NCBI GenBank assembly: GCA_016839655.1
Contig: JAEOTW010000173.1
Span: 1-16,889 of the forward strand
Reading direction: 5' to 3'
DNA: 16,889 bases
From: Promethearchaeota archaeon
GTDB lineage: Archaea > Asgardarchaeota > Lokiarchaeia > Sigynarchaeales > SOKP01
How positions within the stretch are numbered: position 1 is the first letter of the stretch; the number at the start of each line of letters is the position of its first letter. The notes beneath the pieces were generated by a model. The model saw only the letters and a program-made list of their open reading frames with translations, had not been told where the DNA came from and made no database searches. Of the stretch, positions 1 to 6,458 are shown one piece after another. Both the position numbers and the translations under genes were made by a program.

Positions 1-1
1 A

Positions 2-1873
2 TATATCCAGTTTGCTAGGAATCATATTCAAAATATAAAGGCGCGAGATAAAATATATAATATAATTAACAAAGGAGTAGCATCAAACATACAAAAATCT
101 ACAATTAACCAAAATATTTCAAAACCAACTGTTAAGAAAAGTAATCTAAGAATCCCAGTAAGCTCAATAAAAAAAATAGCTTCTTCAAGTATAGAAGATT
201 TATCCAAAACGAAAGGTATGAACCCCGTTAAGGCAAAAAGATATATTGAAATTGCTAAAAATTACCTAGAGAGTATGAGAAAAGAAGAAATACCTTTAAG
301 TGAAAGAAGTACAAAATCAAAAAGACAAGATCAGGTATTGGGGTTTGTAAAGTTTGAAAACAAAATATATCCACAGAATTTAAAACCACAAATACAGCTT
401 AACGAACAGAAACAACCATATGTAGAAAAGCCTCTTACTAATTTTACACAGCTAAAGAAACCAACTCTTAAAATCAAACCATTGATAAAACCAACTATTG
501 ATTTAAAATCAACAAAAAAACTTCCCCATCAAAAGATAGTTAAAACAAAATCACCTAAGGTAGATAAGAAGAAACAACCAGAATTGCAGACATTTTTCAA
601 TCTGGAAAAGATGCAAAAAATTCGTTTTTTACACTTTAAAATTAAAACATTAGAAGAAGCACTGGAGAAGAATCAAGATTTTTCCTTTTCTGAGCTGAAT
701 AATATTTTAGAATATATTAAAATCCTAAATGTTAATTATAAGACTCAAAGCCAAATAAGGATCTTTAAAGAATTAGAAATTACACCCTCATACTATGATC
801 CTATTGCGAGAAAAGAGATTAAAATATGGGATTTAATTTTTGAATGCTCCCGAGCTTTATGGATTGCAGCAAAAGCATATTCTTACCTTTCCACTAAGTT
901 TGAATCAGATAATTTAATGGAAAATGCGATTGTAGCAATGGTAGAATGCAGTAAGATGTATAAAACATCAGCTTATTTCAGTGCTGCATGTACTCGTCAA
1001 GAGGATAAAGGATTTGCACTATCCGTAGAGAATCTTGAATTGAATTCGGAGGAAGCTCGTATTCTTGCCCAGAATTTAGCTACTATAAGCGAGGAAAGGA
1101 AGGAGAATTTTTCTATGGCAGCAAATTTGTCTTCTGGGTTAAGCGCACTTACAAAAAGATTAGCTTTTTTGAGAACATATGATGAAAAAAAGGAAAATCA
1201 CTATAAAGCTCAACATAATTATGATATGGGAAGAGCTTGTCATTTAAAAGCTAAATCACTATTAAAAGTGTCACCTGAAGGTGAAAATGAAGAAAAAACT
1301 GAAAATTTGCAGAAGAAAGCAAACTATCTTTATAGTAAGGCTGAAGAAATATGGGAATATATGTTAGCTAAATCTTCAAATTTAAGTGCTTCTGAAGAAG
1401 AGAGTATAAGAAATAATATATCAATAGTAAATGATAACATCATAGAGAATGATGTCGAAATGATAACTGATAAAGAAGCTTTAAAAATACAGGATCCGGA
1501 GCCTCTTATAATAGTCCCTGAAAACCTCGCACCCTTTATTCCAAGAACGACTAATTTTCTAACAAAATACAAACAAACAGATTTAAATTTTGATGCCTAC
1601 CGACGGTACAAAAATATCATGTCAGAGGTGTTGATAGATTACAATAAAATACAAGAACTACAAAATAGCAAAGCCGGTATTGGTCGAACGTTAAAGCAGT
1701 TGAAGATTTTATATGACAATAATGATATCGATATTAATAACTTTACAGAACTTTATGAAAAATACTCAATAAAACTTGAGACTATTGAGAATGCTATTCA
1801 GAACTTAAAGAATCCTCAAAATAAAACCAAAGTATCAGAAGAACAAAAAGAAATTCTTAAAACAATTATGTAG
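2..1873 (+). CDS. BRO1-domain-like helical protein (5' end outside the window)
   Basis: The reading frame is open from base 2 with no ATG, GTG or TTG before the ATG at 218, and that ATG has no properly spaced ribosome site, so the gene very probably starts upstream; 623 residues are visible. Counting from the ATG at 218, residues 45-120 are a Lys/Pro/Gln-rich linker, about 125-442 are helical, and 445-540 are a predicted coiled coil. The helical part follows the order of the eukaryotic BRO1 domain: YYDPI (192-196), an Ala-rich helix SRALWIAAKAY, a helix pair near 233-258, and a closing segment NDNIIENDV...PENLAPFIP (405-441) like the NDFIYHDRVP...VP end of human ALIX. BRO1 proteins bind ESCRT-III and work in membrane remodelling. 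The match is by eye and remote; an unrelated TPR-like helical protein is the alternative. The winged-helix membrane gene follows after 13 bases. Confidence 0.6.
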   Translation, partial: YIQFARNHIQNIKARDKIYNIINKGVASNIQKSTINQNISKPTVKKSNLRIPVSSIKKIASSSIEDLSKTKGMNPVKAKRYIEIAKNYLESMRKEEIPLSERSTKSKRQDQVLGFVKFENKIYPQNLKPQIQLNEQKQPYVEKPLTNFTQLKKPTLKIKPLIKPTIDLKSTKKLPHQKIVKTKSPKVDKKKQPELQTFFNLEKMQKIRFLHFKIKTLEEALEKNQDFSFSELNNILEYIKILNVNYKTQSQIRIFKELEITPSYYDPIARKEIKIWDLIFECSRALWIAAKAYSYLSTKFESDNLMENAIVAMVECSKMYKTSAYFSAACTRQEDKGFALSVENLELNSEEARILAQNLATISEERKENFSMAANLSSGLSALTKRLAFLRTYDEKKENHYKAQHNYDMGRACHLKAKSLLKVSPEGENEEKTENLQKKANYLYSKAEEIWEYMLAKSSNLSASEEESIRNNISIVNDNIIENDVEMITDKEALKIQDPEPLIIVPENLAPFIPRTTNFLTKYKQTDLNFDAYRRYKNIMSEVLIDYNKIQELQNSKAGIGRTLKQLKILYDNNDIDINNFTELYEKYSIKLETIENAIQNLKNPQNKTKVSEEQKEILKTIM

Positions 1874-1886
1874 TATAGACTCGCCT

Positions 1887-2411
1887 ATGCCTCATAGAAA
1901 AGATGATCCAGTGCTTAAGAATATATCGAAAGTTATAGATATTCTAAAGAAAATTCTATTTTATCCAATATTCGTAATTATAATTATAGTCTTTATTTTT
2001 AATCAGATATTAGGATTATGGTTAGCTGGAATTTTCTTTTTAATATGTTTTGTTTCGTATTTAGTTACTCTATCTTCAAAGAGAAAAGTTCTAACATTGA
2101 TGCAAGAATATCTTTTAGTAAACGACACTGAAATTTCCGAGAAGTTAAACCGCCCTGTAGAAGATATTAGAAGAATTTTATCTTCATTATCAAACAATCA
2201 GAAAAAGAAAAAATGGTTAATAGTGTTTTTGAATAAACGTTATTTATTTCTAAATGAAAATGGGGTTAAGATTTTTAAGCAGGTATATGAAGGAGGATAT
2301 AATGAAAAAAAAATTCTAGAAACCTTACAACCAAAAATGAATATAAGATCCCGAGCCGAAGTTAAAGCTATTGAGAAAACATTAGCTAACTATAATAGGC
2401 TTGATAATTAA
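1887..2411 (+). CDS. Membrane-anchored winged-helix protein
   Basis: This 174-residue protein has a short basic/polar N-terminus, two adjacent hydrophobic helices (about 24-40 and 42-62), then a soluble part. Residues 66-125 look like a winged helix: a helix ending EYLLVND, a helix-turn-helix TEISEKLNRPVEDIRRILSS, and a strand pair WLIVFLNKRYLFLNENG that would be the wing. A helical tail follows. With both ends predicted inside, the winged helix sits at the cytoplasmic face of the membrane. It starts 13 bases after the BRO1-like gene and no separate promoter or clear Shine-Dalgarno is visible, so co-transcription is likely. ESCRT-II subunits are also built of winged helices, but I see no specific ESCRT-II signature; a membrane-bound transcription regulator is equally possible. 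Confidence 0.6.
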   Translation: MPHRKDDPVLKNISKVIDILKKILFYPIFVIIIIVFIFNQILGLWLAGIFFLICFVSYLVTLSSKRKVLTLMQEYLLVNDTEISEKLNRPVEDIRRILSSLSNNQKKKKWLIVFLNKRYLFLNENGVKIFKQVYEGGYNEKKILETLQPKMNIRSRAEVKAIEKTLANYNRLDN

Positions 2412-2547
2412 ATTTTTAGATTCTTTCTCCAGTAAAGTAAATAATTTGTCTGAATATTGCTAAATAGGACAATAAGAATAACTTTCTAGTCTAATAGAAT
2501 AAAAATTTTTATTAAACCATTTTATTTTATTCAAATTAATATTAGCA

Positions 2548-2593
2548 AAATTAAAAATTATTACCTTGTATTGCTATAAATAATTGAGGTGAT
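2548..2593 (+). promoter_or_regulatory. Start region of the small zinc-ribbon gene: TATA-like box and strong Shine-Dalgarno
   Basis: An A/T-only stretch (AAATTAAAAATTATT, 2548-2562) is a plausible TATA element about 40 bases before the start. GAGGTGAT at 2586-2593 is a near-perfect archaeal Shine-Dalgarno directly ahead of the ATG at 2597. The rest of the gap after 2411 is AT-rich and shows no gene. Confidence 0.4.
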
Positions 2594-2596
2594 GAT

Positions 2597-3019
2597 ATGA
2601 GTCCAAGACCGGGACCAATGCGACGTGGTATGGTCCGTCGGCCATTTCGACCCCCTGCTAGACGTAACGTATGGAGAGCCCGTAGAATACTGTGGCGTGC
2701 TACAAGACGTTTGATCTTGGGATCTTCCGTATTGCTGATGATAGGGGGTAGTTATGCGGTTTATAAAATAACTCAACATGATATTGAAAGAATTGAGCAA
2801 GAAACGGGGAAATCTGCAGAAAATATGGGTGAAGAGGAAATAAAAACTGCAATGAAAAACTTAAACATCCGAAAAATGGAACTTACTCCTGATGATGCGA
2901 TCCACATAGAAAGAGTTGCAAATGAAACAACAATAGGAACTAAAAAGTTTTGTGTATATTGTGGTGCTCAATTAAATACTAATGCTAAATTTTGCCCCAG
3001 TTGTGGACAAAAAGTCTAA
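2597..3019 (+). CDS. Small Arg-rich membrane protein with C-terminal zinc ribbon
   Basis: This 140-residue protein has three parts. Residues 1-38 are strongly basic (Arg/Pro/Trp, with RRP and ARR runs). Residues 39-58 form one hydrophobic helix. Residues 60-112 are acidic and helical (IERIEQETGKSAENM...LNIRKMELTPDDA). The end is a four-Cys zinc ribbon, CVYCG-x8-FCPSCG. The middle part resembles short archaeal membrane proteins of the SHOCT-like type, as I remember them; the zinc ribbon is an addition. The Arg-rich head should lie on the cytoplasmic side by the positive-inside rule. GC content is higher in the Arg-rich part because of the CGN codons. No function can be assigned. A strong Shine-Dalgarno fixes the start. 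Confidence 0.75.
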   Translation: MSPRPGPMRRGMVRRPFRPPARRNVWRARRILWRATRRLILGSSVLLMIGGSYAVYKITQHDIERIEQETGKSAENMGEEEIKTAMKNLNIRKMELTPDDAIHIERVANETTIGTKKFCVYCGAQLNTNAKFCPSCGQKV

Positions 3020-3040
3020 TTTTTTTTTAATTTTCTTTTT
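3020..3040 (+). terminator. Oligo-T terminator after the zinc-ribbon gene
   Basis: A run of nine T (3020-3028) overlaps the end of the TAA stop region, with two further T-runs to 3040 and no hairpin. Archaeal RNA polymerase terminates at such T-tracts. Confidence 0.5.
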
Positions 3041-3086
3041 CTAATATTAATTTTGGTAGATTAAAATGCAATTTCTAAAATAAGAA

Positions 3087-3203
3087 TGCCGGTGGAGGGA
3101 TTCGAGCCCTCGACCTCCAGATTATGAGTCCAGCACATTCAGTCTGACCCAAATTTCAGATAGTATGCGTGTCTGGCGCTATAACCAGCTAAGCCACACC
3201 GGC
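3087..3203 (-). tRNA. tRNA-Met (CAT anticodon), interrupted by an intron
   Basis: Read on the minus strand, the acceptor stem is GCCGGTG/CACCGGC with A73 and no encoded CCA. The T-arm is GAGGG-CTCGAAT-CCCTC, the variable loop AGGTC, and the D-arm GCTTAGCTGGTTATAGC. After removing 43 bases the anticodon arm is CCAGA-CTCATAA-TCTGG. The mature length is 74 including A73. The body matches an archaeal elongator tRNA-Met better than the initiator type. An Ile2 tRNA, in which C34 of CAT is modified to agmatidine, cannot be fully excluded from sequence alone. The gene lies 13 bases downstream of tRNA-Thr, probably in one transcript. Confidence 0.9.
3128..3170 (-). other. tRNA-Met intron at position 32/33 (43 bases)
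   Basis: A bulge-helix-bulge fits exactly. The central 4-bp helix is CCAG (exon) with CTGG (intron 3' end), flanked by 3-base bulges ACA and ACT that are cut after their second base. An inner helix CGCAT/ATGTG (one G-T pair) is capped by TCTGA/TCAGA. Splicing gives a normal seven-base anticodon loop. The usual archaeal site is 37/38, so this one is non-canonical. The outer helix is weak. Confidence 0.85.
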
Positions 3204-3233
3204 GTGTTTATTAAAATGGAGCCTCAAGGGGGT

Positions 3234-3263
3234 TTATCATTTTTGAGCTAAATGCTCGAGTAT
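3234..3263 (-). other. tRNA-Thr intron 2, in the T-loop near 59/60 (30 bases)
   Basis: The T-stem GGGGG/CCCCC acts as outer helix, ATCA/TGAT as the central 4-bp helix, TAA and AAA as bulges, and GAGC/GCTC with loop ATTTA as the intron hairpin. Cutting after the second bulge base leaves T-loop ATCATAA. This has T at position 58, where A is expected. A cut two bases earlier on each side would give ATCAAAA, closer to consensus, but it fits the BHB less well. The intron is sure; the exact junction is less so. Confidence 0.7.
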
Positions 3264-3279
3264 TATGATCCCCCGACCT

Positions 3280-3309
3280 ATAAGCTCAAAGGGATAAATC
3301 CCTTATGAA
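3280..3309 (-). other. tRNA-Thr intron 1, between positions 43 and 44 (30 bases)
   Basis: The BHB has central helix AGGC (exon, 3' side of the anticodon arm) with GCTT (intron end, one G-T pair), bulges AAT and ATA, and an inner helix TCA/TGA continuing into AAGGGA/TCCCTT around a TTTA loop with one bulged T. Cutting after the second base of each bulge joins GGCAA to AGGTC, giving a standard five-base variable loop. Confidence 0.8.
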
Positions 3310-3430
3310 TTGCCTTACCAAGGCAACGCTCTACCAGCTGAGCTATTGAGGCGCATTTTTTCAAAACCTATACTACTATCATTTAATTATTACTAAATTA
3401 AAAATTTTTTTACAAAGTAATTTTGAAATG

Positions 3431-3440
3431 AAAAAAAAAA
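3431..3440 (-). terminator. Oligo-T terminator of the YhhN-like gene
   Basis: Ten A on the plus strand give T10 on the minus strand, 25 bases after the stop of the YhhN-like gene and upstream of tRNA-Thr, so the tRNAs should have their own promoter. Confidence 0.5.
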
Positions 3441-3465
3441 GAATGGAGATTTTAATAAATATTTT

Positions 3466-4152
3466 TTATGGTAAGATAATTAATAGTGCTCCTAAAGTAA
3501 TAAAAAATTGAGCCAAAAAGTAGGTTGTCAAATTGATTAATCGACCGTGTATAAATTCCCCTTCCCACTTAATCATAGCAAGAATAGAATCTGAAAAAAT
3601 GAATAAGATGGAACCGATATAGATAAAGATAATCGAAATATCTTGATTTACACCTAATCGTACAACTGTGGCTACATGCATTAATAAGATAGCGCCCATA
3701 TAAACTAACACAGGTATCTTCAAATCTTCTGTCTTTTTTATGAATCTTGGTACCGTAAATCCTATAATTAGTACTACAGGACTAAAAAGAAAGAATGTCC
3801 AAGCATTAAAAGTAGATATATCACCAACACCTACAAAGAAAGAAATAATATAGAAGATTTGGTTTACTAAAAAACCAATCATACCAAATAAAAACCATTT
3901 TTCTTGGTTTTTGAGCATTAATAAAATATCTCCTGCCATTCCTCCGATTAATGCAACAACAATTAACCAATCAATCCTTTCAAATCCTACACCATTAATT
4001 ACTCCAAATATATAAAATAGTATCAAAAAAGGCATTGCGAGAGGCTTACTAGCATAGAATATCTTTGTGTTATCTTTTGATTCTCCGTATAGTTCAACGA
4101 CAACGATAATAAAGAATAATATCAAAAAGATGTATTCAATCATTGTAATCAT
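3466..4152 (-). CDS. YhhN/TMEM86 family membrane protein (lysoplasmalogenase-like)
   Basis: This 228-residue, almost wholly hydrophobic protein has about eight predicted membrane helices. It shows the family's conserved blocks in order: KPLAMPF near residue 36, GMAGDILLM near 72, FLFGMIGFLVNQIFY near 87, IYIGSILFIFSDSILA near 177, and YFLAQFFITLG near the end. Characterised animal members (TMEM86A/B) hydrolyse the vinyl-ether bond of lysoplasmalogen; what an archaeal member does on isoprenoid ether lipids is not known to me. The family's usual His before the aromatic in the third block is Asn-Gln here. ATG at 4152 or at 4143 could be the start; no Shine-Dalgarno is visible, so the mRNA may be leaderless. 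It diverges from the MFS gene. Confidence 0.85.
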   Translation of the reverse strand: MITMIEYIFLILFFIIVVVELYGESKDNTKIFYASKPLAMPFLILFYIFGVINGVGFERIDWLIVVALIGGMAGDILLMLKNQEKWFLFGMIGFLVNQIFYIISFFVGVGDISTFNAWTFFLFSPVVLIIGFTVPRFIKKTEDLKIPVLVYMGAILLMHVATVVRLGVNQDISIIFIYIGSILFIFSDSILAMIKWEGEFIHGRLINLTTYFLAQFFITLGALLIILP

Positions 4153-4299
4153 TCAAAATTTGTTTTTTTAATGATAATCTTTTAATTAAAATAGATTTAA
4201 ATAATTTTAGAATTAAGATTGAAGTTTAAAAGAAGTGCTTCTCTTTTGCACCTATCAAACATTTTAAGAAATAAATAGAAGTGAATTAGTCCTGAACCG
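4153..4299. promoter_or_regulatory. Divergent promoter region between the YhhN-like and MFS genes
   Basis: This part of the 214-base gap is almost all A/T. TTTAATTAAAATAG and GATTTAAATAATTTT (about 4180-4204) are candidate TATA boxes for the minus-strand gene, and AGTTTAAAAG (about 4221-4230) for the plus-strand gene. No coding potential is seen here. Confidence 0.35.
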
Positions 4300-4356
4300 C
4301 TCCAATTCTGACTCTGGAGGTCAGAAATCATCAAAAATCATTACTACCACTCCAGA
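4300..4356 (+). promoter_or_regulatory. Structured leader or operator before the MFS gene (interlocking inverted repeats)
   Basis: TTCTGAC (4306-4312) and GTCAGAA (4320-4326) form a perfect 7-bp stem whose whole 7-base loop, TCTGGAG (4313-4319), is the exact complement of CTCCAGA at 4350-4356, eleven bases before the ATG. CTCCA (4300-4304) can also pair with TGGAG (4315-4319). GGAGGT, a Shine-Dalgarno-like hexamer, sits in the loop. The segment is clearly richer in G/C than the gap around it. It could be a switching RNA leader, a dyad operator, or coding DNA of an N-terminal extension. Confidence 0.45.
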
Positions 4357-4366
4357 TTTTAACTCT

Positions 4367-5644
4367 ATGATACGAATTACTTTTTGGAATGGGTTAGGGT
4401 TTATCTTTTTCATGTTTATAAAATCGTATGTAGTGATTTATTTTTTTGGAGGTTCTGGATTTGAATTAGGGATTATTATGGCTTTGCAACCTTTTGCCCG
4501 ACTTATTTCAATGCCGTTAATAGCTTATTTGACAGACCATACCTCAAAGAAACGGCTAGTGTTAATAGGGTCGATGGGGCGAACAATATCGTATTTTATA
4601 TTTTGGCTATCTCTTGTTATTCATAACCTTTATTTGTTTGGAGTAGGAACTTTCTTACAAGGTCTACTTGTAGCCTTTTTTTGGCCACCCTTTTATTCAT
4701 TAATCTCTCAAAAATCCAGCAAAAACAATAGAACCCAAGCATTGGCAACTGGTAGGGGAAAGATGATTGGTTACGGATTTCTAATGGGGGCAATCATTAG
4801 TATACCGATCTTTGCTTCAGTAAGTATTTTTCTTCCTGATAATATTCCATTGATGTATAGTCCATTATTAATATTTTCAATCATAAATTTAATTGCAGGG
4901 CATCGTTTTTATACCAAAATAGATGAAAATTTAACATTTGAAAGTTATCTTGCTTTACTGAATGATCCTAGCTTAGAATTTGTAGATAATGTAGATAATG
5001 GTACTACAAATGGTGGATTTAATAATAAGAAACCTGATACGATTTTTTATATCTCCTTTTCTGTTTTGATTATAGCAATTTTGGCTACTTCTATAGCGGG
5101 AACAATATACTCACCGTTTATCTCAGCATATTTAATCGAAACCCTCTTAACAGGTTTTCCTGAAAATATCATTCCAATTATTGTAATGATTGTATATTTT
5201 CCGGCACAAGTTCTCTCACAACTATTCTCACCAAGATTGGGTAAATTATTTGATCGCATTTCACCTACTATAAGCTTTACTATCATTAATGTTTTCAAGG
5301 CTCTAATGATTTGGCTATTAATTGGAGCATTCACATCAATTGATTTTGCCATTATTCTAATTTTATTATATATTGCTTTAGAATCAAATACTTACTTTAT
5401 CCAAGCAATTATGAGTCGGGTTTCTATAAAACATAGAGGAAAAATCTTTGGATTAAATATATGGATTGATAGGTTAGGAAGAGTTATAGGCCCAATTATT
5501 GGTGGAATTCTTTGGGTTACTATGCCATATAATACTCCGTTTATATTATCCATTTTTATTGGCTTATGTATTATCCCTATTTTTATATTTTCCACTCGTA
5601 AACTAAACCCATACATGATAGAACAAGTAGAAATTTTTGAATGA
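4367..5644 (+). CDS. Major facilitator superfamily transporter
   Basis: A 425-residue protein with about twelve hydrophobic helices split by a hydrophilic central loop (about 185-225, with an Asn/Gly-rich stretch). The loop after helix 2, YLTDHTSKKRLVL, is the MFS motif A region (Asp followed by a basic turn), and FGLNIWIDRLGRVIGPIIGG in the second half fits the motif-C-like Gly-rich helix. This type moves small molecules by proton-coupled exchange; the substrate cannot be told. The ATG at 4367 has no Shine-Dalgarno at normal distance, and the frame is open back to a TAA at about 4266 without another ATG/GTG/TTG. The protein therefore starts nearly inside helix 1, which is short for the family; a longer N-terminus from an unusual start codon is possible. 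Confidence 0.85.
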   Translation: MIRITFWNGLGFIFFMFIKSYVVIYFFGGSGFELGIIMALQPFARLISMPLIAYLTDHTSKKRLVLIGSMGRTISYFIFWLSLVIHNLYLFGVGTFLQGLLVAFFWPPFYSLISQKSSKNNRTQALATGRGKMIGYGFLMGAIISIPIFASVSIFLPDNIPLMYSPLLIFSIINLIAGHRFYTKIDENLTFESYLALLNDPSLEFVDNVDNGTTNGGFNNKKPDTIFYISFSVLIIAILATSIAGTIYSPFISAYLIETLLTGFPENIIPIIVMIVYFPAQVLSQLFSPRLGKLFDRISPTISFTIINVFKALMIWLLIGAFTSIDFAIILILLYIALESNTYFIQAIMSRVSIKHRGKIFGLNIWIDRLGRVIGPIIGGILWVTMPYNTPFILSIFIGLCIIPIFIFSTRKLNPYMIEQVEIFE

Positions 5645-5679
5645 TGGGTTAAGAATTTGCCCAAAAGATTTAAATATGA

Positions 5680-5895
5680 ATGAAACAATATTTGTTCTAT
5701 ATCGAACTATTCGATTTCGAACAAATAAATTTTTCTTTTCCAAACATGAATACAATGTCTGTCTTTTTTGGATGTGATGATCTCAAACGTTTGAGTTACA
5801 CCTTAAATTATTGTGGGGAACATTCAAAAGAGATCGACGCATTTGAGTTTGAGATAAGTAAACCTAAATTATATAATGAGTGTGAGAAAAAATAA
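5680..5895 (+). CDS. Small hypothetical protein, possibly a relic of a flavin reductase copy
   Basis: A 71-residue frame begins 35 bases after the MFS stop, with a TTTAAATA element at about 5667-5674 but no room for a leader or Shine-Dalgarno. Its C-terminal half, YCGEHSKEIDAFEFEI...KPKLYNECE, resembles the middle of the next gene's product (YCGLHSGSEVNKAKEFEL...LKTAPMIEECG), so it may be the decayed remnant of a duplicated flavin reductase-like gene. The N-terminal half has no partner that I recognise. It could also be a spurious frame. Confidence 0.35.
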   Translation: MKQYLFYIELFDFEQINFSFPNMNTMSVFFGCDDLKRLSYTLNYCGEHSKEIDAFEFEISKPKLYNECEKK

Positions 5896-5927
5896 ATAAA
5901 ATTAGAACAGGTTGGAAATTACCATTA

Positions 5928-6458
5928 ATGCCTTTACCAATAGCTTTATTAGGCGCTCATGTGAATGGTAAACCAAATTTCAAAACTGTAGTATGGTTTA
6001 ACATGGTCCATGATGATCCTCCCTTGATTGCTATTGCGGTATCAAAAAAACATTATACTACTCCTGGTATAAGGGAAAACAAGACATTTAGCCTCAACAT
6101 ACCGACTAGCGATATGTATGTCGTAACAGACTATTGTGGTTTGCATTCAGGGTCAGAAGTTAACAAAGCCAAGGAATTTGAACTGTTTTATGGAGATTTA
6201 AAAACAGCTCCAATGATTGAGGAATGCGGTGTAAATATCGAATGTAAACTAGTAGACACTAAAGAATTCGAAAAAACTGAGTTATTTATAGGAGAGATAA
6301 CTGAAATTTATTCAGATGAGAAATATGTTAAAGATAAGGAACCAGATGTTACAAATTTTGATTCCTTTATCTTTATAATGCCACAAGGACCATATCGGAA
6401 AATGGGGGACTATTTAGCGGAGGCATATGAAGTTGGGACAAGTTATAAACCTAAATAA
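5928..6458 (+). CDS. Flavin reductase-like FMN-binding protein (5' end uncertain)
   Basis: From the ATG at 5928 the product has 176 residues with the layout of the flavin reductase-like split-barrel family: PLPIALLGAHVNGKPNFKTVVWF, then PPLIAIAVSKKHYTTPGIRENKTFSLNIP (the FMN-site strand), YCGLHSGSEVNKA, and a closing PYRKMGDYLAEAYEVG. Such proteins bind FMN and either reduce free flavin or pass electrons to partner enzymes. The conserved family start lies before this ATG: the same frame upstream (5886-5927) reads KINKIRTGWKLPL but has no start codon and meets a TGA at 5883. Dropping one A from the A6 run at 5887-5892 joins it to an ATG at 5876, so this gene may be frameshifted or misread there. 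It heads the redox cluster. Confidence 0.75.
   Translation: MPLPIALLGAHVNGKPNFKTVVWFNMVHDDPPLIAIAVSKKHYTTPGIRENKTFSLNIPTSDMYVVTDYCGLHSGSEVNKAKEFELFYGDLKTAPMIEECGVNIECKLVDTKEFEKTELFIGEITEIYSDEKYVKDKEPDVTNFDSFIFIMPQGPYRKMGDYLAEAYEVGTSYKPK

Larger units (their letters stand above)
3217..3352 (-). tRNA. tRNA-Thr (GGT anticodon), interrupted by two introns
   Basis: Read on the minus strand, the acceptor stem is GCCTCAA/TTGAGGC, the discriminator T73, and CCA is encoded (3217-3219). The D-arm is GCTC-AGCTGGTA-GAGC and the anticodon arm TTGCC-TTGGTAA-GGCAA, giving GGT. The anticodon loop itself is intact. Two 30-base insertions lie between the anticodon stem and variable loop and inside the T-loop. 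Removing both leaves AGGTC as variable loop, GGGGG/CCCCC as T-stem, a seven-base T-loop and a 73-base tRNA before CCA. T73 is usual for archaeal tRNA-Thr. A possible TATA element lies at 3381-3390. Confidence 0.88.

Noticed and set aside
2586..2600. Box C motif (GTGATGA) of a C/D guide RNA
   Set aside because: It coincides with the Shine-Dalgarno and start of the zinc-ribbon gene, and no CTGA D box follows at suitable distance.
2561..2800. Minus-strand 79-residue frame opposite the Arg-rich protein start
   Set aside because: Ser/Thr/Pro-rich reverse image of Arg codons; the plus-strand gene has a near-perfect ribosome site and a zinc ribbon.
3087..3203. Canonical 37/38 intron in tRNA-Met
   Set aside because: The mature anticodon loop CTCATAA is continuous from T33 to A38; only a cut before T33 gives both a BHB and a seven-base loop.
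5047..5352. Minus-strand frame within the MFS gene
   Set aside because: Shadow of the transporter, whose helices and motif A are clear on the plus strand.
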